NCBI RefSeq assembly: GCF_945859685.1 | Contig: NC_079148.1 | Span: forward strand, 9,734,001-9,798,000 | From: Eupeodes corollae | Taxonomy: Eukaryota; Arthropoda; Insecta; Diptera; Syrphidae | DNA length: 64,000 bases | Direction: 5' to 3' | Part shown: positions 23,110 to 34,748 of the stretch, piece by piece | Position numbering within the stretch: position 1 is the stretch's first letter | Layout: the number at the start of each line of letters is the position of its first letter | The notes under the pieces: model-generated | Told to the model about the DNA's origin: nothing | Seen by the model: only the letters and a program-made list of their open reading frames with translations | Databases searched by the model: none | Position numbers and translations under genes: made by a program

Positions 23110-24176
23110 TTCTTAGGTATTTAGCATCAATTCCAAAGCACACAGACTACACCATCCTTCAACTGCAATTCGACAGAAATTTCCAGATTTCTATACCTCC
23201 CAGATCTTACTGGGAGGATAGGACATTCCTGGAAAATGTGTCAATCCATTTTTATACAGATGGTTAAAAAAAAGAAGGGGTGGACGGAGGTGTGTACTCT
23301 AAACGACTGAAATTAAGTCTCTCATTCCGCCTTCCCAATCATTATAGCGTGTTCACGGGGGAACTTTTGGCAATAAAAGAAGTCTTTTCCTTTCTTAAAG
23401 AAAACGTGATATCAACAACTGATATCCGTATTTTCTCAGACAGTCAGGCTGCTATCAAATCACTGGACTCTGTCTCTACAAACTTTATAACAGTCCATAA
23501 CTGTCTATCATCTCTAATAGAAATGGCACAACAGTTCAATATTCACCTTTGTTGGGTGCCGAGCCATAGAGACATTCCAGGTAACTGTATGGCAGATGAA
23601 CTCGCCAGGAACGGTACAGTGCAGCCCATCCTACCACGTTTGGCACATACTGGCATACAAATCGCTACTTGTAAACTGTTGCTAATGCAAGACGCAATGA
23701 AGAATGCAGCAAGTGGAACACCATCACCAGGTGTAAGGTCACAAAAAAACATCTGGCCATCACTGGATTTAAAACGTTTAAGGTGCTTGCTCGATCTCTA
23801 AGCAGATCGCATATAAGCTCGATAATAGGAGTCATAACCGGACACTATCTAATAGCAAAGCACGCCACGCGACTAGGCATATTCTCAAATGACTTTTGCA
23901 GAAGCTGTATGGAAGAGGAAGACGAGGAAACTACTCTTCATCTTCTCTGTACATACCCTGCTCTGGCTCAAAAACGCAAGAATTACCTAGGAGAATTCTT
24001 CTTTAATGATCTACATCATATCAGCCTCTCACGTTTCGTAAGAGACTCAAACTGGTTCTATTGAGCTTAGGAGGAAGCCTAAAGATTCATGTGGTATCAC
24101 AATGGGCCATTAAGCTGGCCTAAGAGTGTCCATTTCCATCATGGACAGCCACTATAACCTAACCTAACTTAACCTA
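23110..24176 (+). mobile_element. LOA-type LINE fragment 2 (RNase H to 3' end)
   Basis: Same family as 17844-18880 and better preserved. The RNase H domain is nearly readable: VSIHFYTDG, FTGELLAIKEV, IFSDSQAAIKSLDS and WVPSHRDIPGNCMADELA, including DSQ, the His and the last Asp. The C-terminal zinc region (FCRSCMEEEDEETTLHLLC) follows. There is a stop and frame change after the first Asp segment near 23267. The 3' end is marked by aacctaacctaacttaacct. The reverse-transcriptase part is absent (5' truncation). Confidence 0.85.
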
Positions 24177-25458
24177 CTCATGTGTACCAATAATGCCGTA
24201 ACAATGCAATGATATTGCTTTAAGCACTCATTTTGTTCTGTATAAATTGATGCATTCACTTTTAAAAAACCATTGCCGAAAATCAGACATCTTTCCTCAA
24301 TAAGTACCGTTTCACTAATGTTAACATAAACATTGATTTAAGCATAGGTGTGCCCATCATAGTAAAATTAAAGAAACTAAATCTTTTTGGTTCTCATGCA
24401 TACTTCAATTTTATTTGTGGTTAACATTAATTGATCACCCTACAAACTTAAGTCAATACTCGTTGAAGTAAAATTAACACGTAAAATTGGAATAGTGACA
24501 TTTGACATTTGCCACCATTTGCAAAGTTATAGAATCTTCCGGTAGAATAATTGTTTTTGCTCCATTTTTTAAAGAAAAAATATGTATAATTTTTTTAAAT
24601 AAAATATTAAACAAAATAATTCGGTATAGAAAATATGAAAAGTAAAAATCTTCTTAGACAATTTTGTTCATTGATTATGAATAAATTAACAATAAATTAA
24701 CATTTTCCTCAACAAAGTCTTTTATTTTTTAATAACCATATATTGAACTGATATTTCAAGACCATCCATCCAAATCGTAAATAAATTAATCATTTTACAC
24801 GTTAATTTTGGTTTAAAGTAGCAAGACTGAAAACGAGTTTATTTGCAATCTTGTTGGGAAATTCTCAAAATAATTATTTTAACGTTTCTTGTATTGGTAG
24901 GTGTTCATATTTTTGTTGGCATAGGCAGAAGGAAAGTACATACATTTTTAAGTATTAAATAGGAAAAACAGAAATTGCGGGTTAAACCACATGATATTTA
25001 ATCAAAACCGAAGTATGCACATTTATCATTTTCAAGGTTGAATAAATATGATTTGTATTCATTTAATTTTAAAAGGAGTTTAAAGTTTCATTACATCAGT
25101 TAACCCTTCAGAATTGCAAATTAAATTGGAAATCATGAATAAATCAATTTTTTTGCACCAATGGAACCCAAATAAGGGGAGAATTAATATTTTGACATAT
25201 GTACATATGTATATGTTAGACTTTTTTAAGCACGAAAAACTATTTTGATATTGAATGAAATAAGCTTCAGATGTCTTTATGAGATTTTCAATTTAAAGTT
25301 ATAAAAATGTTTTTTTTTTTTTGTTTAAATTTTGAAAGACGTAGATGAATAGATCAACGATGACACTTAAACAATTTTCTTTGCTTTAGGAGGAAACAAT
25401 ACATTTAAAAGCCCGTCGTTATCTTAACAGAACCAAAAATTGTCATACAACCAATCAA
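24177..25458. other. AT-rich non-coding spacer
   Basis: No gene or matching repeat recognised. Confidence 0.4.
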
Positions 25459-25933
25459 TGGCTGCGTTCAATCTCGTGTTTGATAGGGTATCTTGGATAG
25501 GTAGATTTTTATATACCTTCTTGCACGAGTTGAATAGCTGTATTGAGATAGCTGTCAAAAAATAAAAACAACTTTCAGCTGTTAAAAAAAAGTAGTTAAA
25601 CATTTAAGAATCGAAGTTCAAATTCGGAGGCAAATAGCTTCTTCATCGTTTATTATGTACAGAACATCCTCAAATACAACTTCAACTAACATTTTGTACC
25701 TTTTTGTTTACCAACAAATACAAAAAGCTGAAATAAATTTTCAAGTTTCTGGAAATTCAACCATGTGCTGAATCATCTGTTCTGTCAGATACCCACATAC
25801 CCCAGAAATTCTTGGTTACCTTTGGATTCCTTTTTTGACATCTCAGCTGTTTTTGATCAGTTGTTATTTTACACGTAAAACACTAACAAAAAGGTATCTG
25901 GATACCCTATCTGTCTGAGATTGAACGCAGCCA
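25459..25933. mobile_element. MITE with TGGCTGCGTTCAA termini, copy 1
   Basis: 475 bp bounded by perfect inverted termini: TGGCTGCGTTCAATCTC at the left, and gagattgaacgcagcca at the right is its complement. No coding capacity. The inner text gctgaatcatctgttctgtc ... gaaattcttgg recurs in the shorter copy at 26488-26732 and, diverged, at about 7740-7870 and 6545-6620. Confidence 0.75.
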
Positions 25934-26487
25934 ATGTTTTTCGTTGAACCCTCTCTTTGCTTTTCATTCTTTTGTTAAAAAAAAACTAAAGACTTGATTC
26001 AAGACATCTTTTATTATTTATCTTAAAATATTTCTATTAAAATTCTCAAGCAAGTTAAGAATAACTTTAAGTTTTCTTTCGTTATTCATTTAGTGATTTA
26101 AAGTTATAAAAACTGTTTTTTATTTATTTTTGATATTGGTAGTTTGACAGATAAACAATTTCCAACAATTGTCATTTGGACAGTTGTTAGATATTCTCAA
26201 ATATGTAAACTAAATTTCTCAATTGCTTCCTGTGAAAAATCTGAGAATGGAATTTATATGATTCGATTTCTCAAAAATTCTCTATAGCAAGATTCAAAAA
26301 CAAGAAAGAAAAATGCTATTTTGATTGGACAGTTCGAATAAAGTGCATTGTATTAATATTTCCTTCTCCTGCTCTGTGGATCTGATTGAAAAAATTCTTA
26401 TCAACCTTAGAAATATAAACTGCTCAATTCCTTAATGATTATAACAAATTTTTACAATTGACATTTTAAAAAATGTGTTTGACATAA

Positions 26488-26732
26488 TGGCTGCGTTCAA
26501 GGGAATTTTACAAAAAGAGACACAATTTGAAATCAATTTTCTGGTTCCTTCAAATTAAATCCATACGTTGAATCAGCTGCTATGTCAGATACCCACGTAT
26601 AGCAGAAATTCTTTAATACATTTAGATTCCTTTTTTGACATTCCAGCTGTTTTGAGTCAGCTGTTCTTTTACAAGTAAAACACTAAAAAATAAATTCCGG
26701 ATATCCTATCTGTCTACGATTGAACGCAACCA
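26488..26732. mobile_element. MITE with TGGCTGCGTTCAA termini, copy 2
   Basis: 245-bp relative of the 25459 element. The left end is TGGCTGCGTTCAA and the right end TTGAACGCAACCA (one mismatch). It keeps the right-hand 190 bp of the family and lacks most of the left part. Confidence 0.7.
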
Positions 26733-26844
26733 ACAACAATAGATAATTTCAGTTAGAAAAAAAAACAGACCAATGTGATGCAGCCATTAGCACATTGGTT
26801 TTGAATACCTGAAAATTCCAATAGGTAATAGAAAAGAAAGAAAA

Positions 26845-26992
26845 AAAAGACACTTTTCATGACAAGAATTACTCTTGGAGGATTTGTCAATTCCATCCTG
26901 GCAACATTACTCGCACACATGAAGGGTTGAGTGTTGTAAGTCACTGGGCCATGGTTCTTCATGGACTTTTGCGCCACCTAATTAATTTATTA
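26845..26992. mobile_element. Rearranged SINE copy 3 (internal inversion)
   Basis: Positions about 26848-26894 are the SINE body in minus orientation (cttttcatgacaagaattac). From about 26897 the sequence continues with the SINE 3' part in plus orientation (gcaacattactcgcacacat ... gcgccacctaatt). No head is present. The two halves therefore face each other, as produced by an inversion or twin-priming during insertion. Confidence 0.75.
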
Positions 26993-29556
26993 TTTAATAG
27001 AAAAGACAGCGTGTGGTAAAGCATTCCACATTCGTGAAGTGCAGCTAAAGAACAAATCTATTTACTTTGCAGTACGAACTGTTCGCTCGAGAGTATACTG
27101 ACATGAGTATTCGTAATGTTTCGAGTATTACTGTTGGGCTGTTTAAGGGGAGGAATACATTTGAATATTTCGCTAAAGAAAATGTAATTGTTTTTTTTTT
27201 TTAAGTTAACCGTAGCCCCAAAAAGGCTTTGGAAGTTTAGTATAAAAACTTTAATAACTAGTGTAGCCGTAGACACTAAGTGCCACCCCCGTAATAACTT
27301 TCGATGAGTACTATGTGTCGTATACAAAAATGCTGAAACTACATTTTCAAATGTCTGGTTGACGCATCAAATTTTTTGCTTAATTCATTCCAAGAAAGAA
27401 AATAAAAGTTAAAATTAATATGAAAGTAGTAGATAACAAATTTTTTTTTCTACAATTCCTGTAGATAATTTATTATAAACATTACATTAGATTTATAATT
27501 GTTTGTCTTCTTGACAGGAAATTTGCTTTCTTGATAAAATGCTAAATTGATAAGATTTTGCGAATGTGTTCTGCACACAAATATGCAATCTCAGCTTACA
27601 CCTGCCGACGTGGGTAAGTAACTAGTTAGACACAAATTATAAGAGTTGAAGTCTTTCCAATTGGTTTCGGTAAGTTCAGAAGCGAAAATATTTGTCAAAG
27701 ATGTCATTTCCAATTCAGGTAAGAACACCTTTCTACTTTCATTTTTTTATTATGTTCTTAATCCTGACCTATAAAAATGTCCGATATTTTGGGAATCAAC
27801 TATGCTTAAAGGTATGTAGATAATTTATTAATATTTTTGTAAGGTAAATTGTACACGAAAATCAACTTTCGCTTTCGTCCTATCGCAAAAACTGAAACTG
27901 ACATAAAAAATAGCTACTTATGTAGGTACTGCTTAAAAATAAAACCTCCCTACATACATATTACCTATAATTTATGTAAATGAGTAAAAATATAAAATGT
28001 GGATTCCTACTCCAACTTGTTATCTACTGGATTCCAAATTCCATTTAATTTTAAAAACTTGCATTTGTGTAAAACTGGTTATTACCGTCCAGGCGTCTGT
28101 CCACAGAGCTAAACCAGATTAGGCCAAGTTTTATAGGTACAATCAACATACCCACTTGAATCATCTCATTTGTTTTTTTTTTGTTATCAATTGTATATGT
28201 CCAGTGTTCATCTTTGCAATAGTTCCCAGCTCACTTCCCATCAATTATATTTTAGGCGAGATATTTTGTATTCCGATTATAAAGCTAAACCTAACTAGGT
28301 CAAGAAGGCACGTCATCATCATAGAGTTCATCTCTCCTTCATCTCGCCACGCCACCCCACCTCTCAACCCACACAATTCCCAACGAGCCCATTTTCAAAC
28401 AAAAATCGAAAACAGATACTGATAACTGATAGGCTGAGACTAGAGGGCTGGGCTGGCTGGGTAGCGGGCTGGCGCATCTTGTCAGAGTTCAAATAAGAAT
28501 ACCTTCCTACCTACGTACAGAATGAAAAATTATCTTTAAACTTGTAGCACGTGTTAGTTTACACGAGCGTTGTTTCTGTTTCTGGTTTATTTTTCGTCAG
28601 CATTCTCAGATATTTTTCTCAATGGCCCGCATGTTGCCGCGTAGCAAGATTATTCATTTTATTTTTTTGTTTTATTAAATATTGCGCCGCTGCCAAAAGC
28701 CAAAACGATTGTTGATCAAACCGGTTTCTCTTTCTTTATTTCATACATTAGTGATATAACTGGAGGAGCATTTTTATCTTTTCCGCTGGACTAGCTGGCA
28801 AAAATAAAATACAAATTAAAAACTAGATACCAACCAAAAGCAAAACGGCAGGCAACGGAACTCAAACTTTCTGTCGAGTGTCGGTTCGGTCTTCGGTCAT
28901 GACATTTTGCTCTCGCCCTTCAGACTAGCTGGACGTGCGAACTGTGAACATACGCTTACGCTTACGCCAAACTAATAAAAACATTACAAGCGGGACATAG
29001 ACATAATAAAGTAAAATAAGAAAATAAAAATAAATAGTGAAAGAAAGACAAAAATAAAATTTCACACCAAATATACCAAAAACAAAAAGAAAAAAATATC
29101 TTATTCTTTTATGTGCTGTCATTCATGCACCTGCGTGCGTATATAACAGTTTAGTACGATAAAATTCTTTTTTTTTTGCTTTTGTTGTTGTACTGTAAAT
29201 GATTTATTAGTGCTCTCACTTCCTCTAACCAACCACCCACCTCGATTGTGTGTTCATTCTACTGTCGTTCGCGTCTTGTGCGAGTTGTCATTTTTGACCT
29301 TCAAAATTCCTTCAAATCGACGCAGCACTAGTTTAGTTGTTGGAAACCATCAACGAAAAAGATAAAATAAAATTTCAAAAAAAGAAAAGAAGAAACATCC
29401 GAGATCCAAATCCGAGAGACTAGAGAGACAGTGAATCTTGTTTTATTTTTTACACATCAAAAGTTTAAAACAAAACAAGAAAATCGTGCAGAAAACATCA
29501 TCACCTGCATCATCGTATCTACACAATACACAATAAGATAAATACAAATAAAAATA
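26993..29556. other. Region upstream of hexokinase
   Basis: No complete gene. It holds two short ATG-plus-donor segments, discussed as a finding: 27583, donor near 27613, and 27701-27718, donor gtaaga at 27719. It also has a relatively GC-richer, T-poor leader around 29210-29440 that probably includes the promoter and 5' UTR of the hexokinase gene. An in-frame stop at 29539-29541 shows that the hexokinase frame does not extend further upstream without splicing. Confidence 0.4.
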
Positions 29557-31023
29557 ATGGATAAAGAGATAAGTGCAACGCTAGAAACGATTGCTATTAA
29601 TAGTGATTTATGCAAAGAGAAGTACAAAAGCAAAGAAAAGTCAAAAACTGGTGCAGCGCCGAAGATCTTCAGTGAAAAATCAAAAATGATTCGCGAACAC
29701 TGCAAAGAACTCATCCTCACGGAAGAGCAAATAAAAGAATTAAATTATCGCATTTTGCACGAGATCAAACGTGGCCTGGCTAAGGATACCCACGACCGCG
29801 CTAATGTGAAGTGTTTTGTAACATACGTGCAGGATCTGCCCAATGGCAATGAACGGGGAAAATTTTTAGCCCTCGATTTGGGTGGCACCAATTTTCGTGT
29901 GTTGCTGATTCATCTCAAGGGCGAAAATGACTTTCAAATGGAGTCACGTATCTATGCGATACCGCAGCATATCATGCTTGGATCTGGAATCCAGTTATTC
30001 GATCACATCGCTGAGTGTCTGTCGAATTTTATGAACGAACATGATGTGTATAAAGAGCGTTTGCCCTTGGGTTTCACATTTTCGTTTCCACTGCAGCAAC
30101 TGGGCCTGACGAAGGGCTTGCTTGTTACATGGACAAAAGGTTTCAACTGTGAGGGGGTTGTCAACGAGGATGTTGTGCAGCTGCTGAAGGATGCCATTGC
30201 TCGGAGGGGAGATGTGCAGATTGACGTTTGTGCTATTCTCAACGACACCACTGGTACTCTTATGTCATGTGCCTGGAAGAACCACAACTGTAAGATTGGC
30301 CTGATTGTGGGAACGGGTAGTAATGCGTGCTACGTGGAACGAGTAGAGGAAGCTGAACTGTTCGATGGCAAAGACAATCAAAAGACCCACGTACTCATCA
30401 ACACAGAATGGGGAGCCTTCGGAGACAATGGAGCTCTGGACTTTGTGCGGACAGAATACGATGACGACGTGGACAAGCATAGTATTAACCCGGGTAAGCA
30501 ATGTTTTGAGAAAATGATTTCTGGTATGTATATGGGCGAGTTGGTGCGTCTGGTATTGGCTAAGTTCGCGAAACAAGGAATTCTCTTCAAGGGCCAGGAG
30601 TGTGACATCCTAATGACCCGTGGAACATTCTTCACCAAATACGTCTCAGAAATCGAGGCGGACGAGGTCGGTAACTACACAAACTGCCGGAGTGTGCTTG
30701 AAGAACTTGGCCTAAACAATGCCACCGATGAAGACTGCGAGGATGTGCGCTTCATCTGCGAATGTGTGTCGACGAGAGCAGCTCATCTCGTGAGTTGTGG
30801 CATTGCCACGCTAATCAATAAAATGAACGAACCCTTTGTCACTGTCGGAGTGGATGGCTCTGTGTACCGTTTCCATCCAAAATTCCACAATCTTATGTTC
30901 GAAAAGATCAAGAGTCTCATCAAGCCTGGCATCCATTTCGACTTGATGCTCTCTGAGGATGGTTCTGGACGAGGTGCCGCCCTGGTTGCGGCTGTTGCTT
31001 GCAGAGAGGATGAAGATGATTAG
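29557..31023 (+). CDS. Hex-A: Hexokinase (Hex-A-like)
   Basis: An uninterrupted 488-codon frame, about the 50-kDa size of insect single-domain hexokinases. It phosphorylates glucose with ATP in the cytosol, the first step of glycolysis. The phosphate-1 loop LALDLGGTNFRVLL lies at about 103-116 and the glucose-binding LPLGFTFSFP at 169-178, followed by TKGFNCEGVVNEDVV. The catalytic Asp is D230 in ILNDTTGTL. Also present are GLIVGTGSNACY, NTEWGAFGDNGALD (about 282-295) and the adenosine-side GVDGSVYRFHP and SEDGSGRGAAL (from about 466). The coding region has no intron. The first ATG follows an in-frame stop and has a good context (aataatgg). The paralogue name is by resemblance; Drosophila has several Hex genes. 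Confidence 0.93.
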   Translation: MDKEISATLETIAINSDLCKEKYKSKEKSKTGAAPKIFSEKSKMIREHCKELILTEEQIKELNYRILHEIKRGLAKDTHDRANVKCFVTYVQDLPNGNERGKFLALDLGGTNFRVLLIHLKGENDFQMESRIYAIPQHIMLGSGIQLFDHIAECLSNFMNEHDVYKERLPLGFTFSFPLQQLGLTKGLLVTWTKGFNCEGVVNEDVVQLLKDAIARRGDVQIDVCAILNDTTGTLMSCAWKNHNCKIGLIVGTGSNACYVERVEEAELFDGKDNQKTHVLINTEWGAFGDNGALDFVRTEYDDDVDKHSINPGKQCFEKMISGMYMGELVRLVLAKFAKQGILFKGQECDILMTRGTFFTKYVSEIEADEVGNYTNCRSVLEELGLNNATDEDCEDVRFICECVSTRAAHLVSCGIATLINKMNEPFVTVGVDGSVYRFHPKFHNLMFEKIKSLIKPGIHFDLMLSEDGSGRGAALVAAVACREDEDD

Positions 31024-31812
31024 AATTACAATTAAACAAAAATAAAATAATGAAACCTAATTTGAATTATCCCATTCTTGTTACCAGCTCGCAGCGCTGT
31101 TCATTAACTTAACATTTTTTCGGAAAACAAAAATAACGGTCGTGGTTAACGGAGTCGCAGTCGGAGGCGGATGAGAGATTTAAATTTATTAATTTTTTGA
31201 GCATAGTACATTAAAGGAAGAAAATTACTGATGGATAGATGTCAGGATGTAGGAAGAAGTGGAGCGCAAACAGAAACATACAACATTATATATTTCTTAA
31301 GATTATAATCAAATAATTAATTACACTTTATATTATATCTATATTTGGATTTGTTGTAATATTATTGGTTTAGTATTTTATTTTATTTTTTTTTGCCTAG
31401 ATATAAAGTGGAACTTAATTTTTTTAAAACATAAAAAGCCACACGTTTTATCTGTTTTATTCTCGAGCAGTTTTAATTTATATTCAATTATATACTTGGT
31501 ACATAGTTAGAGAGATGTAAGAAAAAAGGAAAAGAGAAGAAAAAACGCTGCTGCTTGTTTGTAAAGTGTAGAAAAAATGTATTTAAAGTATTTATTTAAA
31601 AATAAAAATAAAAAAACAGAAAAAGCAAAAGAAAACAACCAAAACCTCAATCAAGAAAAAGAAAGACATTGAAAGTTTTAAATTTAAATAAATGTTTTAA
31701 CTGCAAGTTTTGGCTACAGGAAAACAACAACAAAAATATTGTTTTTTCTCATAAATCATCGCCAACTGTTTGTGGCGAAAGGTGGAGGTGTGGATCCCAG
31801 AGGTGAAGTAAG
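31024..31812. other. 3' UTR of hexokinase and convergent spacer
   Basis: AT-rich trailer with several aataaa-type signals (for example about 31042, 31599-31610 and 31688). It separates the hexokinase stop from the stop of the coiled-coil gene on the other strand. Confidence 0.5.
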
Positions 31813-32259
31813 CTATGAAGGAGGGAAGAGCTGTTTTTTTGAAGTGCTGTCCTTGAGTTTGTCCTTCTTTGTGCACGTAAGCGGGTGTTTTAGGTTTTTC
31901 GACGACGACTTTGCCGTCGTCGCTTGCATCTCGTGCTGCTGCTGTAACTGTCGCTCATTTTCGTTTGGCGGCGATAGCGACTGGTGCTGCGTTGTTGGCT
32001 CTAATTGCCCCAACAATTGGTCAAATTCTGCGCTCATTTGCTTGGCATCGTTTAGGGTTTGATTGAACTTTTGCATTTCATTAAGGAATCTGGTGTAAGT
32101 GCCGGTCACTTGGCCGAGAATTTCTATCTGCTGTTCGAGTATTTGAAGTTCATCATTTTTGTGATGGTAATCGTATTTGTTAATTGCAAAATACGCTTGC
32201 TGACGCAATTCTTCAATTTTATAATCGACCTTTGTTCGAATTTCTTTGAGGTCAGTCAT
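31813..32259 (-). CDS. Small coiled-coil protein, function unknown
   Basis: 148 codons from ATG 32259. Residues 1-90 form an almost uninterrupted amphipathic helix (MTDLKEIRTKVDYKIEELRQ ... LEQQIEILGQVTGTYTRFLN ... QLLGQLEP) with heptad-like Leu/Ile spacing. The tail (91-148) is Gln/Ser/Lys-rich and probably disordered. Codon use and the long open frame look like a real single-exon gene. The helix-then-tail layout is common among small subunits of trafficking, kinetochore or tethering complexes, but I do not recognise the family. It converges on hexokinase. Confidence 0.65.
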   Translation of the reverse strand: MTDLKEIRTKVDYKIEELRQQAYFAINKYDYHHKNDELQILEQQIEILGQVTGTYTRFLNEMQKFNQTLNDAKQMSAEFDQLLGQLEPTTQHQSLSPPNENERQLQQQHEMQATTAKSSSKNLKHPLTCTKKDKLKDSTSKKQLFPPS

Positions 32260-32685
32260 TATGAATAATGTGTTTATTTTTAGTTAAGCAAGGTGCGGAG
32301 TGCGATGTGGTAATGGTTTATGGTATAGCAAATGTTAAATAATAGGAGAAGGGGTGTGATTTTATGAATTTCGCAAATTCTTGGGATAATGCGTCAATCA
32401 AGTAAAATAATGTATGGAAATATCGATGATTATTTATAAAATTATTTGTTTACAGTTCTATTTCAAATTTGACGTTTAGTCATGTCAAACTTTTTTTCCT
32501 ACAAGTGATGCCAAATCAATTCAGTATAAAGTACAGGTACAGCAAGGACAAACAATTTGAAATCATATTTAATCTGAGTTCGCACGGGAACCAAAAATCA
32601 TTCAATTGTTTGACTAATAAAACCCCGAGTTTCCTGAAAAATATTAATGGCTTTCAAGTCGAAAAAATATTATTTTAAAATAAGT
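32260..32685. other. Spacer upstream of coiled-coil gene
   Basis: Probable promoter side of the coiled-coil gene. No other feature recognised. Confidence 0.4.
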
Positions 32686-33000
32686 TTAAGAAATTGGAAC
32701 TTTACTGGGTTGTCTATTGGTAACGAATAAAAAGCACGAACATTGAATAAATGTTCGTTTGTTGAACATATTTGTGGCAACGATTTCTAAGACACATCCC
32801 TTGGAAACGTTATTACAAACTATGAGCAAGTCTCCTCGTCCTTTGGGGTCGTCACGCCAGTAGCCATAGTGAACTACAGTTACTCACTTAAGAAAGAGCG
32901 TTTGTAAGTTTGGAGGATCATAAAAGAACCGCCAGTGCCACAAATAGTCACCTCGAAGTTTTTTTTTTGCCACGCAGCTCCCCCAAAGTTTCTCTTCCAT
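32686..33000 (-). pseudogene. HPF1-like (histone PARylation factor) pseudogene fragment
   Basis: From ATG 33000 the minus strand reads MEEKLWGSCVAKKKL, then DYLWHWRFFYDPPNLQT, an in-frame TGA at 32886-32884, and on without a further break VHYGYWRDDPKGRGDLLIV to TAA at 32688. The HWRFFYDPPxxQT ... GYWRDDP block is the hallmark of HPF1, the PARP1/2 partner that directs ADP-ribosylation to serine. The spacing across the TGA matches the family, so the stop lies inside the domain. Only about one third of the protein is present. A splice-like pair upstream (ctcatttacag-type acceptor at about 33005, donor gtggtaagt near 33066) suggests it came from genomic DNA rather than from cDNA. Family assignment is from memory of the motif. 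Confidence 0.6.
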
Positions 33001-33528
33001 ATTCTGTAAATGAAAAAAGCAATAATTATTATTTTGTAAGGAAATTGTATAAATAATATTACTTACCACAACCAAATTTATTTCAAAATGAAATATTTGT
33101 TTTGACAGCAGCCATCAGCTGTTTTGTTTACATTAATTTTGACCGCTGAATGTTTCGAAAGGTTTAATTGTTTAGTTCAACTTTGAATTGCTACTAGTTT
33201 TCGAGAGGTTTTATATTAAACTTGTGGTTTACGAAAACTTGTGGTACCAAAATGTATGGGAAAACTTGAGTTTTCAATGTAGGTTTTCGACCAAAACCGA
33301 TAATTTCGCGAAAACGGGGTTTTGAACTGGGTGTGAAAAGCCTATAACGAATCAATTATTTCGTTTTAAAGGTCTGGCATACTTGAATCACAATGTTAAA
33401 TAAATTGCAAATATTAAAAAAAAAATTATTCATCCTTCAAATTGACAGATACATTATAAACATTATAAAATTCAGCCAAGATGTCTTTGTTGGTAATATG
33501 ATCTATATTTGTTTGAATAGCATACAAA
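33001..33528. other. Non-coding spacer
   Basis: May include a non-coding first exon of the HPF1-like fragment (about 33067-33120). Otherwise nothing recognised. Confidence 0.35.
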
Positions 33529-34423
33529 ACTGATAACTTCCCATCCCGTCTGTCGATTTGTCTTGCTTAAATGGTTTGCAGGCTTTTGTGTTTTGTTAAA
33601 AAGTTGTCAGTTGAATTATTTTAACAAATTTAAAAACTAGCAACAATATTTTGAGTATGATGAAATATTTTGATTTCAAAATATATTTCTGTCAACGAAT
33701 TTTTTTTTTAGTAAAAACCCAATTTTAGTAGCACTTCCGTACTATTTTTCGTAGACTGTTGGATTTTTATTAAAAATTACGGAATGTCGGAAACAATTTT
33801 TTAAAAGAAGCCAATATTTTTTTTAATTTTTAAAAGATATTTGAGTCAAAAGTAATTTTTTAACAACTTTAAGTGAATTTTTTTCTTAGGTTTTAATAAA
33901 AAAAAAATGTAATTTGATTTTTCTTAAAATTTTACCAGATGTCAAGAAGTTTTTTTTATTTTGTTGCATACAATTATTTCGGAGATATAACCATTTTTTG
34001 TTCGCCAAATATTCGAGGTGACAATTATTTTTTGTTAATTTTTTTGATTTATAAAAAAACGTAAATTGGACTTTTTCCAAAAAAAAAATACTTGTTTGTT
34101 ATCATATTACAATATATTTTATAATGCAAAATTTAATTCAAGTCGCTAGCGTTTTTGGTTTGTGAGCTATTTTGGGTTTACCTTTTTTTTTAATTGTTGC
34201 GGTTAGGATAACACCCACTCAATTTTTTTGAGAGTGCTTTCTGTGTCTTCCTGTATTATTATCTGAATAACAAAATCTATTTGAAGACGACACGGACCTA
34301 TGAATGTACGCACACTCGCACGCTTAGAAATTTCATTAAAAATCCTTTATTTAGACTTTAGAAACCTTGAAACGTCAAGACATGTCAAAATTTTCAATTC
34401 TACAATTCGGATCGATTACAATA
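33529..34423 (-). mobile_element. AT-rich element with internal tandem array, copy B (short array)
   Basis: Reverse-orientation relative of 13205-15150. It starts with actgataacttcccatcccg at the left and ends with aacgtcaagacatgtcaaaa then ttttcaatt at the right, the complements of the two ends of copy A. The inner array has far fewer units, so the copy is about 0.9 kb against about 1.95 kb. Shared inner strings include tagactgttggatttttatt and tatttgagtcaaaagtaatt. Confidence 0.6.
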
Positions 34424-34748
34424 ACTTTCTATGCGAAGTTAAAAACCGTTGCGGAAAAAAATTATGTTGGTCCTGTTTTGGTACGATTGGTCATTCTTAG
34501 TTTAAGCTTTAGTCATGCAAATTTTTTTCAAGTGGGAACCGTGTTTTCTAGCAAAATGATTCCCACCAATCCCATAATCAGGCCCCAGTGCATTTATTGT
34601 GTACTTGCTACTTGCTGAACCTTTCGATCGTAGCCATCTTAGGAACGAATAGCGGTATTGAATTCGGATATATTTTATTTAGATCAATGTCTCCAACATC
34701 TTAATGACACACAGAAATACTAATTTCGGAGTGTCAAAATCAGCTGAT

